A DNA stretch of 7,328 nucleotides from contig CAKZLS010000400.1 in NCBI GenBank assembly GCA_937127205.1, positions 1 through 7,328 of the forward strand, written 5' to 3'. A model generated the notes under the pieces. It saw only the letters and a program-made list of their open reading frames with translations. It was not told the origin of the DNA and did not search any database. The position numbers and the translations under genes were made by a program. The stretch is from an uncultured Rhodospirillales bacterium. Its GTDB lineage: Bacteria > Pseudomonadota > Alphaproteobacteria > Rhodospirillales > Defluviicoccaceae. Shown piece after piece: positions 1-4,754 of this stretch. Each line of letters starts with the position of its first letter. The stretch's first letter is position 1.

Positions 1-230
1 GGGGGCTCGGGTTTACCGCTTCCAGCGATGGTGGACAGACCTTCGCGCCGCCGTCGGTCCTTCCGGGGAGTTCGGACCCGGCCCTCGGCGTCAACGGCAG
101 TCAACAGGGGCTGTTGACGCGCAAGCTCGCCGTCAACGGAGCGGGAGCGCTCGCCGTCGTCAACAGTACCTTCAAGCGCAACGACTCGAGCCGCATCTGG
201 TTGTTCCGCGGGCACCCCTCCAAGCGTTGA
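1..230 (+). CDS. C-terminal fragment of an Asp-box (BNR/sialidase-like) protein
   Basis: The reading frame enters from the left edge (first whole codon at position 3) and stops at TGA 228-230, leaving 75 residues. Near its start it reads SSDGGQTF, which fits the Asp-box pattern S-x-D-x-G-x-T-W/F found on the blades of sialidase, BNR and related beta-propeller proteins. The rest is rich in small and hydrophobic residues (for example VNGAGALAVVNS, then SSRIWLFRG), as expected for last propeller strands. Family knowledge: Asp-box proteins are often exported and include glycosidases, adhesins and photosystem-assembly-like proteins, so the motif gives a fold and not a substrate. The catalytic part and any signal peptide lie outside the window. 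It is followed by a 149-bp gap before the regulator, which has its own promoter, so the two are probably not one operon. Confidence is good that it is coding and moderate for the fold. Confidence 0.65.
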   Translation, partial: GLGFTASSDGGQTFAPPSVLPGSSDPALGVNGSQQGLLTRKLAVNGAGALAVVNSTFKRNDSSRIWLFRGHPSKR

Positions 231-245
231 TCCGAGCCGCTTGGA
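219..245 (+). terminator. Weak hairpin over the stop codon of the Asp-box gene
   Basis: TCCAAGCG (219-226) pairs with CGCTTGGA (238-245) to give an 8-bp perfect stem with an 11-nt loop that contains the stop codon. No T-run follows, so it is not a standard Rho-independent terminator. It could still mark the transcript end, or be chance. Confidence 0.25.
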
Positions 246-269
246 ATTCGAAAGCGCCGATAGTTCCTC

Positions 270-299
270 ATGATTAACAACCGGATGATTAACAACCGG
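270..299. repeat. Perfect 15-bp tandem repeat upstream of the Crp/Fnr gene
   Basis: ATGATTAACAACCGG occurs twice head to tail (270-284 and 285-299) with no mismatch. It ends 12 bp before the -35 of the proposed promoter, so it could be a doubled operator or activator site, or a recent replication-slippage duplication. Each copy is AT-rich compared with its surroundings. Confidence 0.85.
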
Positions 300-311
300 C
301 GGCATTCGCGA

Positions 312-338
312 TTGACTCGCTGTTGACGCTCGTATAAG
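312..338 (+). promoter_or_regulatory. Candidate sigma-70-type promoter for the Crp/Fnr gene
   Basis: TTGACT (312-317; 5 of 6 to TTGACA) and TATAAG (333-338; 5 of 6 to TATAAT) are separated by 15 bp, slightly short but within what such promoters tolerate. A second TTGACG at 323-328 is too close to serve with this -10. The predicted start of transcription, about 345, lies after the GTG at 341, which favours the ATG at 380 as the start codon. Confidence 0.5.
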
Positions 339-379
339 TTGTGTTTACGAGATTTGCTCTCGTAGAACTGGGGGTGTTG

Positions 380-1117
380 ATGTTGCAGGCACAAGCGGGC
401 GGTCAGCAAGGAGCGGCGGCGGCGCCGATGGTCGAGACAAGTTTGCTCTCCGGCATCGCGTTGCTTGGTGATCTCAGCGAAACGGAATTGACCGCGTTGG
501 AGCAGGCCTGCCGCTACCGGCGGTTTGCGGCGCATGAGCATGTCATCGAGCGCGACAGTCAGAACCACGACGTCTTCTTCGTGGTTCGAGGGCGGGTGCG
601 GATCGTCAATTATTCCGTTCAGGGCCGCGAGATCACCTTTGGCGAGGTGGGCGAGGGCGGCTATTTCGGAGAGCTGTCCGCGCTCGACGGAAAACCGCGA
701 TCGGCCGGCGTGATGGCCATCGAGGATTCGTTGATCGTGGCGGTCCCCGGCGCCCTGTTCATGCAGGTGCTGGAAAAGCATCCCGAGATGTCGGTGTCGG
801 TCATGAAGCATTTGGCCGACCTCGTGCGCACCGGGGTCGACCGGATCATGGATCTGAGCACGCTGGCGGCGCACAATCGCGTTCACGCCGAGCTGCTGCG
901 CCAGGCAAGCACCCAAATGACCAACAGCAACGCCGCGCACATCGAGCCCATTCCCGTGCACAGCAATTTGGCCAGCCGGGTCAGCACGACGCGCGAAACG
1001 GTGGCCCGGGTGCTCAATGATTTGGCCCGCCAAGGCATCGTCGAGCGCACGCGCAACGCCTTGCTGATCCACAATGTCGACCGGCTTCGGAACATCGTTC
1101 AGGAAGTTCGGGGGTAG
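380..1117 (+). CDS. Crp/Fnr-family transcriptional regulator
   Basis: A 245-residue cytoplasmic DNA-binding regulator, probably dimeric. Residues about 22-140 form a cyclic-nucleotide-binding beta-roll. The phosphate-binding cassette is visible as YFGELSALDGKPRSAG, with E98, R107 and S108 at the places of the cAMP-contacting E72, R82 and S83 of E. coli CRP. A long dimerisation helix follows (about 138-162), then a winged helix at 165-232. The recognition helix reads TRETVARVL, keeping the R-E-x-x-x-R pattern by which CRP reads TGTGA half-sites. There is no FNR-type cluster of N-terminal cysteines (only C44), so oxygen sensing by a 4Fe-4S centre is unlikely. The frame is open back to GTG 341, but the promoter would place that codon at or before the transcript start. 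ATG 380 has a G-rich stretch just upstream. ATG 428/429 is also possible, since the conserved domain starts after it. The ligand and target genes cannot be told from sequence. Confidence 0.88.
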   Translation: MLQAQAGGQQGAAAAPMVETSLLSGIALLGDLSETELTALEQACRYRRFAAHEHVIERDSQNHDVFFVVRGRVRIVNYSVQGREITFGEVGEGGYFGELSALDGKPRSAGVMAIEDSLIVAVPGALFMQVLEKHPEMSVSVMKHLADLVRTGVDRIMDLSTLAAHNRVHAELLRQASTQMTNSNAAHIEPIPVHSNLASRVSTTRETVARVLNDLARQGIVERTRNALLIHNVDRLRNIVQEVRG

Positions 1118-1140
1118 TCGGTATCGTTCGTCTCGCGCGT

Positions 1141-1162
1141 CCGCGCTTGCAGAGCGCCGCGG
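1141..1162. terminator. GC-rich hairpin between convergent genes
   Basis: GCGCT (1143-1147) and AGCGC (1153-1157) form a stem around a 5-nt loop, or alternatively CCGCG (1141-1145) pairs with CGCGG (1158-1162). It sits in the 81-bp gap between the converging regulator and rpmG, where terminators for both are expected. There is no T-run on either strand, so the call rests mostly on position. Confidence 0.2.
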
Positions 1163-1190
1163 CCCGTGCGGAAAACGCGGAAACCTAGGT

Positions 1191-1208
1191 GATCAAACCT
1201 ATTTGATC
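1191..1208. repeat. 7-bp inverted repeat over the rpmG stop codon
   Basis: GATCAAA (1191-1197) and TTTGATC (1202-1208) are perfect inverted copies around CCTA, which includes most of the rpmG stop. On the minus strand this is a short AT-rich hairpin at the end of the rpmG message. It may stabilise the 3' end or be chance. The half-site order is the reverse of an FNR box. Confidence 0.4.
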
Positions 1209-1366
1209 TTGGCTTCCTTGAACATGACGTGCTTGCGCGCCACCGGATCGTATTTGCGGAATTCGAGCTTGCCGGTAGCGGTACGCGGGTTTTTCTTCGT
1301 CACGTAGTAAAAGCCGGTGTCCGCGGTGCTGACCAGCTTGACGAGGATGGTGGTTGGCTTGGCCAT
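1199..1366 (-). CDS. rpmG: Large-subunit ribosomal protein L33 (bL33)
   Basis: The protein has 55 residues, the normal size for L33, a basic protein of the 50S subunit near the exit site for tRNA. It begins MAKPTTILVKLVSTADTGF and continues YYVTKKNPR, KLEFRKYDP and ends FKEAKIK, all typical of alphaproteobacterial L33. It has no cysteine, so it is the zinc-independent C-minus form, lacking the two CxxC pairs of the zinc-binding form. The ATG at 1364-1366 follows a GGAAAGG ribosome site about 7 nt upstream. It lies 82 bp after the S41 peptidase gene on the same strand and seems to have its own promoter in that gap, as expected for a highly expressed ribosomal gene. It converges on the Crp/Fnr gene. 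Confidence 0.97.
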   Translation of the reverse strand: MAKPTTILVKLVSTADTGFYYVTKKNPRTATGKLEFRKYDPVARKHVMFKEAKIK

Positions 1367-1413
1367 TGGCGCCTTTCCGTCTTCGGTCGATTGTTCAGAT
1401 TATTGAAGGCCGC

Positions 1414-1441
1414 ACATTAGCGGGGCAATTGGCACTGTCAA
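1414..1441 (-). promoter_or_regulatory. Candidate promoter for rpmG
   Basis: Read on the minus strand, a perfect TTGACA (1441-1436) is followed after 16 bp by TAATGT (1419-1414; 3 of 6 to TATAAT). The -35 begins 8 bp past the stop codon of the peptidase gene, and a transcript would start near 1407, giving a leader of about 40 nt. The -35 is strong and the -10 weak, which is common in alphaproteobacteria. Confidence 0.5.
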
Positions 1442-1448
1442 GAAATAC

Positions 1449-3080
1449 TCAATTGATCGACGGGGTGGACACCGCCTTATCTGACTGGGGTTGGGCGGAC
1501 ATGGCCCCAGTGGACATTGCCTGGCTGGTCTCGGTCCCCGGGTCGATCAACGCGGAATAGGTCGGCCAGTCGCTCAGCACGCGGTGCGCAATCTCGATCT
1601 CCAGTGCGGTTCCTCGCGATTGTGGCGGACACCAGGAACGGTTGGAAACTTGCGTTCGCGGCCGCGGCGGCTCTAGATGCTCCGACAACAAACTCGCCAT
1701 GTGGGGCGCGGCGCGGCCGCCGTTCATGCCGCTGGTGCAAATGGTGGGCGAAATGCCGCGACCCTCGAGAACGCGTCCCGATGGCGACACGAACCGCGAC
1801 CAGGTGACGATGAGCTCTCCCTTGTTGGGAAGGGCGACGACGCTCTGGACCGAGCCTTTTCCGTAGGAGTCGGTGCCGATCACCAGCGCCCGGCCGCGAT
1901 CGCGGAGCGCCGCGGCGACGATTTCGGCGGCGGAGGCCGAGCCGCCATCGATCAGGACGACCATCGGCAGCGCCGCGAGAACATCGCGGCCACGGGCCTC
2001 GTAGCTTTGGATACTGTCGGGATGGCGGCCTCGGGTGGCGATGACCGGGCCCGCGTCCAGGAACAGATCCGCCACCTTGATCGACTCGTGAAGCAGCCCG
2101 CCGGGATTGCCGCGGAGATCGAGAATGACACCCTTGAGGCGTCCGCCGGGGGCGTGGGTGAGGCGTCCGCCGGGGTCATGGGTCGCCTCGTCGATAAGCG
2201 ACCAGATACGACCGGGGGTGGCGCGATTGAACCCCTTGATGCCCAAATAGAGGATCCCGTTGCCCAGCGCCGTGGCAACCGTCTCCTCGACCATGTGCTC
2301 ACGCTGCAGGCTCACGAAACGCGGGGCCGCCATCAAAGAGCGCTTCACCGTCAATGTCGCCCAACTCCCCGCCGGCCCGCGAAGGCGTTCCGAGATCTCC
2401 TCGAGCGAGAGGCCGCTTACCGCCGTGTCGTCGATGTGGGTGAGCCAATCGCCGCTACCGAGGCCGGCCTTGGCGGCCGGGCCGCCATCGCGGACCTTGG
2501 TGATCCGCGCCCCGCCGTCCCGCAATTCGAGACCCAGTCCAACGTTGCCTTGTCCATACCGCCGCTCCCTGTTGGTGCGGGCTTCGCTGGCGCTGGCGTA
2601 CTTGGAGAAGGGGTCAAGCGGGGCAAGGGAGGCATCGAACACGGCCTCGTAAACCTGTTCCGCATCGGCGGCGGCCAGACCCTTCGCCGTGTTTCGTCCG
2701 GCCGTCCAGGCCCGTACCGTCAGATCCGCCCACGCCTCGGCGCTGTCCGGATCCGGCAGGCTGTGGCGAAGCACGATGCGTTGCCCGACGGCCAAGGTTA
2801 GGGCATTCGCGTTTCGCCGAACGGACAATCCGGGGGCAAGGGTGCCAAGGCCTCGGATGCCATTCATTGCCAGGGTTTCGACGGGGATGCGCTCGACATA
2901 GCGATCCGCGATGGTGGCATACCCCGCCGCTAAAACTTTCTTTGCCGATGTTGACGTTTCACTTCGATCCGGCGGCGTGCGCGTTTCTTCCGGTGCGTGA
3001 CCGCACGCGGACACGATTGCAGCGAGGATCGCCGTCGATATAAGCCTTTTCGTTGTTTTTGCCGTGTGAACCATCGGCAC
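1449..3080 (-). CDS. S41-family (C-terminal-processing) peptidase, predicted lipoprotein
   Basis: A 543-residue serine peptidase of the CtpA/Prc family, which cleaves envelope proteins using a Ser-Lys dyad. Residues 10-26 form a positively charged then hydrophobic signal ending in the lipobox VSAC, with C26 the likely lipidated residue, so it should be membrane-anchored in the periplasm. LDPFSKY (155-161) is typical of the region before the PDZ domain (about 176-250). The protease core has DLRGNPGGLL (321-330), GGSASAAEI with catalytic S383, and SYGKGSVQ with K408. The 25-residue Ser-Lys spacing equals that of E. coli Prc (S430/K455). An 8-residue duplication (HDPGGRLT/HAPGGRLK) sits just before the core strand. 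After about residue 450 the tail is low in recognisable features. The frame starts at GTG 3080 with GGTGA about 6 nt upstream; ATG 3074 is the alternative, and an in-frame TGA lies just before. The substrate is unknown. rpmG follows on the same strand. Confidence 0.92.
   Translation of the reverse strand: MPMVHTAKTTKRLISTAILAAIVSACGHAPEETRTPPDRSETSTSAKKVLAAGYATIADRYVERIPVETLAMNGIRGLGTLAPGLSVRRNANALTLAVGQRIVLRHSLPDPDSAEAWADLTVRAWTAGRNTAKGLAAADAEQVYEAVFDASLAPLDPFSKYASASEARTNRERRYGQGNVGLGLELRDGGARITKVRDGGPAAKAGLGSGDWLTHIDDTAVSGLSLEEISERLRGPAGSWATLTVKRSLMAAPRFVSLQREHMVEETVATALGNGILYLGIKGFNRATPGRIWSLIDEATHDPGGRLTHAPGGRLKGVILDLRGNPGGLLHESIKVADLFLDAGPVIATRGRHPDSIQSYEARGRDVLAALPMVVLIDGGSASAAEIVAAALRDRGRALVIGTDSYGKGSVQSVVALPNKGELIVTWSRFVSPSGRVLEGRGISPTICTSGMNGGRAAPHMASLLSEHLEPPRPRTQVSNRSWCPPQSRGTALEIEIAHRVLSDWPTYSALIDPGTETSQAMSTGAMSAQPQSDKAVSTPSIN
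2135..2182 (-). repeat. In-frame 24-bp tandem duplication inside the peptidase gene
   Basis: Two adjacent 24-bp units (2135-2158 and 2159-2182) match at 22 of 24 positions, differing at 2152/2176 and 2154/2178. They encode two copies of an octapeptide of the form H-(D/A)-P-G-G-R-L-(T/K), immediately before the conserved VILDLRGNPGG strand. The unit keeps the reading frame, so the gene is not broken. Confidence 0.85.
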
Positions 3081-3197
3081 TATGATTCACCATTTTGGCC
3101 CGGGCGTCAGCATGCTTGTTACGCTGGCGACCTAATTCATTCGCGCGTTTGTCCAGGCATGTTGATGGCGAGGAAGCTTGGTCATCCGAGGCGCGGA

Positions 3198-3218
3198 CGA
3201 GAGTCTTGTGAACTCTCG
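3198..3218. repeat. Perfect 7-bp hairpin in the intergenic region
   Basis: CGAGAGT (3198-3204) and ACTCTCG (3212-3218) are inverted copies around a 7-nt loop. On the minus strand this would lie in a long leader of the S41 peptidase, about 120 nt before its start codon. No T-run follows on either strand. Confidence 0.6.
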
Positions 3219-3410
3219 CCGCTACTTCGGTTGGGGACGGATCCAACACCGCAGGTGGAAAACTGCCGCCACCCCGGCGCAGCGACACGCAGGGGAAGTC
3301 TCTGAGGGAAAGACCGGAGCCCCAAACGTGCGCCGCGTTCGATTCAACGCTTGTGCCACCGTTTCATTGCGAGAAACCTGCTACGAAACGTGCACAAGTC
3401 GTTTGCGGGG

Positions 3411-3429
3411 AGGAGACAAGTCTCCTTTT
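3411..3429 (+). terminator. Hairpin with T-run, terminator-like, no known gene before it
   Basis: AGGAGA (3411-3416) pairs with TCTCCT (3421-3426) around the tetraloop CAAG, and the 3' side runs straight into four T (3426-3429). G-U pairs could lengthen the stem by two on the outside, using up part of the T-run. The form fits a short Rho-independent terminator on the plus strand, but there is no plus-strand gene upstream for it to end, unless a small RNA is made from this region. Confidence 0.35.
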
Positions 3430-3472
3430 GGCCAGCCCTGGGTTACGGCGATTAGGGTTGGTGATTGGTCAA

Positions 3473-3489
3473 CGGAGAAAGCCTCTCCG
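3473..3489. repeat. 6-bp hairpin downstream of the terminator-like element
   Basis: CGGAGA (3473-3478) and TCTCCG (3484-3489) are inverted copies around AAGCC. The arms resemble those of the 3411-3426 hairpin (GGAGA/TCTCC in both), so the two could also pair with each other. Confidence 0.5.
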
Positions 3490-3686
3490 GGGCCGAACCC
3501 GCGATGCTACCGTCCGCTATCGGTCACACGCCCATATCGCCGAAATCCTGATCCGCAGGGTGCCGAATACCCCCCCCTTCTCACGACTTTGAAGTTACGT
3601 CAAATCACCACGTCCAACACTACTGTATATAGTGAAAAAGAATGGGGCTGTTCGCAATATAAATATGCTGACTACCAATAATTTCC

Positions 3687-3713
3687 TGTGAGCAATTATC
3701 GGGAATACTCACA
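3687..3713. repeat. TGTGAG-N15-CTCACA inverted repeat
   Basis: Perfect 6-bp arms at 3687-3692 and 3708-3713, about 21 bp centre to centre, or two turns of DNA. The arms carry the TGTGA half-site read by Crp proteins, but the normal Crp spacing is 6 bp between TGTGA and TCACA, and here it is 17. It could be an operator for another dimeric or tetrameric regulator. Confidence 0.35.
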
Positions 3714-3726
3714 TTTCTTCCACAAG

Positions 3727-3735
3727 TTACCCACA
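3727..3735 (+). promoter_or_regulatory. DnaA-box-like 9-mer
   Basis: TTACCCACA differs from the DnaA box TTATCCACA at one position. A poorer match, TCTTCCACA (3716-3724, two mismatches), is just upstream. One near match within an AT-rich zone is suggestive only; a working origin would normally show a cluster. Confidence 0.2.
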
Positions 3736-3815
3736 GTAGAATTCACATCCGGGATAAATCCCAACCAGAACAGTAGACTATGGAGGGTAAAGTTTCCGAC
3801 AATGAGAATGACTAA

Positions 3816-3858
3816 CAACAATTGTTGCGGTTCGGCATCATTAAATGAGCAACAATTG
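3816..3858. repeat. 10-bp inverted repeat with embedded 12-bp palindrome
   Basis: CAATTGTTGC (3819-3828) and GCAACAATTG (3849-3858) are perfect inverted copies with a 20-bp spacer. The left arm overlaps the full palindrome CAACAATTGTTG (3816-3827). The arm centres are 30 bp apart, close to three helical turns. The repeat lies 40-80 bp upstream of the proposed sdh promoter -35, a place usual for activator sites. Confidence 0.6.
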
Positions 3859-3897
3859 CGTATTAGAAAAACCGCAATTTTTGTGCGGGTGCGAACA

Positions 3898-3927
3898 TTG
3901 ACTTCGCACTGCGGAAAGACCTAAGGT
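3898..3927 (+). promoter_or_regulatory. Candidate promoter for sdhCDAB
   Basis: TTGACT (3898-3903; 5 of 6) is followed after 18 bp by TAAGGT (3922-3927; 3 of 6). The start of transcription would be near 3934, giving a leader of about 39 nt with the sdhC ribosome site in it. The -10 is poor, which fits a promoter that needs an activator or alphaproteobacterial sigma tolerance, but it could be wrong. Confidence 0.3.
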
Positions 3928-3956
3928 TTGTCCCGTGCTTAAGCGAATTTCAGAGC

Positions 3957-3963
3957 AGAAGGG
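3957..3963 (+). promoter_or_regulatory. Ribosome binding site of sdhC
   Basis: AGAAGGG lies 9 nt before the sdhC ATG at 3973. The same 7-mer with the same 9-nt spacing precedes sdhB (6550-6556), which supports both start choices. Confidence 0.6.
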
Positions 3964-3972
3964 TTAAGCCCC

Positions 3973-4368
3973 ATGGCCTCTACCGAGCGACCTCTCTCGC
4001 CACATATTCAAGTTTATCGACCGCAAATCACCTCGGTGCTCTCGATATTGCACCGCATCACCGGCGTGGCCCTAACCGTCGGGACGTTGTTTCTGACGTG
4101 GTGGCTCGTAGCCGCCGCCTACGGACCGGAAGAGTTTACCAGGGCCCAGAGCTTTCTCGGGTCGTGGTTCGGCCATTTGATGCTCTGGGGATTTACGTTT
4201 GCGCTGTTCTACCACCTCGGCAACGGCTTGCGGCACCTGGCCTGGGATTTCGGCCTGGGGTTCGAGTTGCCTCAAGTGCGTAAATCCGGCTTGGCCGTGG
4301 TGGCGTTCGCGGTGGTGCTTACACTGATCACATTGATCGCTGCCTACGCAGCGGGCGGAGGTTCGTGA
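3973..4368 (+). CDS. sdhC: Succinate dehydrogenase cytochrome b556 subunit
   Basis: A 131-residue inner-membrane subunit of complex II that, with SdhD, binds haem b and ubiquinone and anchors the SdhAB dimer. The N-terminus RPLSPHIQVYRPQITSVLS is the family signature. SILHRITG places S24 and R28 at the ubiquinone-site positions of E. coli S27 and R31. FYHLGNGLRHLAWD gives H81 as the haem ligand (E. coli H84) and H88 as the second conserved histidine. Three membrane spans are visible at about 31-50, 64-84 and 106-127. It is the first gene of the operon; its TGA overlaps the sdhD ATG. The start is fixed by the SD and by the family N-terminus. Confidence 0.97.
   Translation: MASTERPLSPHIQVYRPQITSVLSILHRITGVALTVGTLFLTWWLVAAAYGPEEFTRAQSFLGSWFGHLMLWGFTFALFYHLGNGLRHLAWDFGLGFELPQVRKSGLAVVAFAVVLTLITLIAAYAAGGGS
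4357..4361 (+). promoter_or_regulatory. Ribosome binding site of sdhD inside the end of sdhC
   Basis: GGAGG lies 6 nt before ATG 4368, within the last codons of sdhC. It decides the ATG at 4368 over the GTG one codon earlier, and with the TGATG overlap indicates translational coupling, so that the two membrane subunits are made together. Confidence 0.7.
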
Positions 4369-4748
4369 TGGAAATGCGCTCTTCACTGGCTCATGCGCGC
4401 GGTCTTGGCGCGGCAAAAGAAGGTGTCGGCCACTGGTGGTCGCAGCGCGTGACCGCAATCGCTCTGGTGCCGCTGTGCATATGGTTCGTATTTTCGGCCA
4501 TAGCGCTGATGGGAGCTGACCTCGCGACGTTCCAGGATTGGCTCCGCCCGTTCGGCAACGCCTTGTTGATGGTGTTACTGGTGATTGTGCTGTTTTACCA
4601 CGCGTATCTCGGTATGCAGGTGGTAATTGAAGATTACGTGAGTGGCGAGGCGGCAAAGGTTACTGTCCTTCTCATTGTCAAGTTCGCCCTGTTTGTGTTG
4701 GCCACCTCTTGTGTGATGGCTGTTATTCTTGTTGCGATAGGGGGCTAA
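4368..4748 (+). CDS. sdhD: Succinate dehydrogenase membrane anchor subunit
   Basis: A 126-residue second membrane subunit of complex II. HWWSQRVTAIAL near residue 22 corresponds to the family's first helix start. FYHAYLGMQVVIEDYV carries H78 (E. coli H71) and D89-Y90 (E. coli D82-Y83, the Tyr lining the ubiquinone site), with the same 11-residue spacing. Three spans lie at about 29-49, 64-87 and 98-123. The ATG overlaps the sdhC stop as TGATG; GTG 4365 would add one residue but has poorer spacing to GGAGG. Sequence conservation of this subunit is weak in general, so identification rests on the motif and the operon position. Confidence 0.95.
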   Translation: MEMRSSLAHARGLGAAKEGVGHWWSQRVTAIALVPLCIWFVFSAIALMGADLATFQDWLRPFGNALLMVLLVIVLFYHAYLGMQVVIEDYVSGEAAKVTVLLIVKFALFVLATSCVMAVILVAIGG

Positions 4749-4754
4749 CCGACG

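Larger units (their letters stand above)
3601..3900. other. AT-rich regulatory zone upstream of sdhC
   Basis: A hand count gives 120 G or C in 300 bases (40%), much lower than the GC-rich genes on both sides. The zone is dense in short palindromes: near-palindrome ACTGTATATAGT (3621-3632), TGTGAG/CTCACA (3687-3713), GGGATAAATCCC (3752-3763 or so), CAACAATTGTTG (3816-3827) and a paired GCAACAATTG. It may hold binding sites for regulators of sdh, a nucleoid-protein site, acquired DNA, or an origin-like element. The sequence alone does not decide among these. Confidence 0.6.
3081..3972. other. 892-bp divergent intergenic region without a convincing gene
   Basis: This region separates the minus-strand peptidase from the plus-strand sdh operon, so promoters for both must lie here. 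The longest open frame (plus strand 3178-3681, 167 codons) begins at TTG with its AGGAAG only one base away. It has an arginine- and proline-rich composition with no recognisable domain and runs into the AT-rich zone, so I do not call it a gene. From 3081 to about 3600 the DNA is moderately GC-rich and contains three short hairpins. A run of eight C lies at 3570-3577, after which GC falls sharply. No tRNA, RNase P, tmRNA or familiar riboswitch core was recognised. Confidence 0.7.

Noticed and set aside
1191..1208. Possible FNR box at the rpmG stop
   Set aside because: An FNR box is TTGAT-N4-ATCAA; here the half-sites are in the opposite order, and the place is the end of a gene.
1677..2801. 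374-codon plus-strand open frame opposite the peptidase gene
   Set aside because: It is antisense to a clear S41 peptidase with intact catalytic motifs; long antisense frames are common in GC-rich genes.
2959..3288. 109-codon minus-strand open frame overlapping the start of the peptidase gene
   Set aside because: It lies out of frame over the peptidase signal sequence, shows no domain, and has codon use expected from a shadow frame.
3301..3330. GAGGGAAAGACCGGAGCCCC-type string resembling the start of the RNase P RNA core
   Set aside because: The match to GAGGAAAGTCCGGGCT is partial and none of the other conserved RNase P elements, such as the ACAGAA segment near the 3' end, is found downstream.
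3539..3580. Possible T-arm-like string of a tRNA around GGGTGCCGAATACCC
   Set aside because: The loop lacks the TTCRANY pattern and no acceptor, D or anticodon arm could be paired with it.
3178..3681. 167-codon plus-strand open frame in the intergenic region
   Set aside because: TTG start with a ribosome-site-like AGGAAG only one base away, no recognisable domain, arginine/proline-rich composition and a run into AT-rich DNA. A stop-free stretch of this length is only mildly unlikely by chance at this GC content.
3687..3713. Canonical Crp site upstream of sdhC
   Set aside because: TGTGA and TCACA are 17 bp apart instead of 6, so it does not qualify as a standard Crp site; kept only as a dyad of unknown use.
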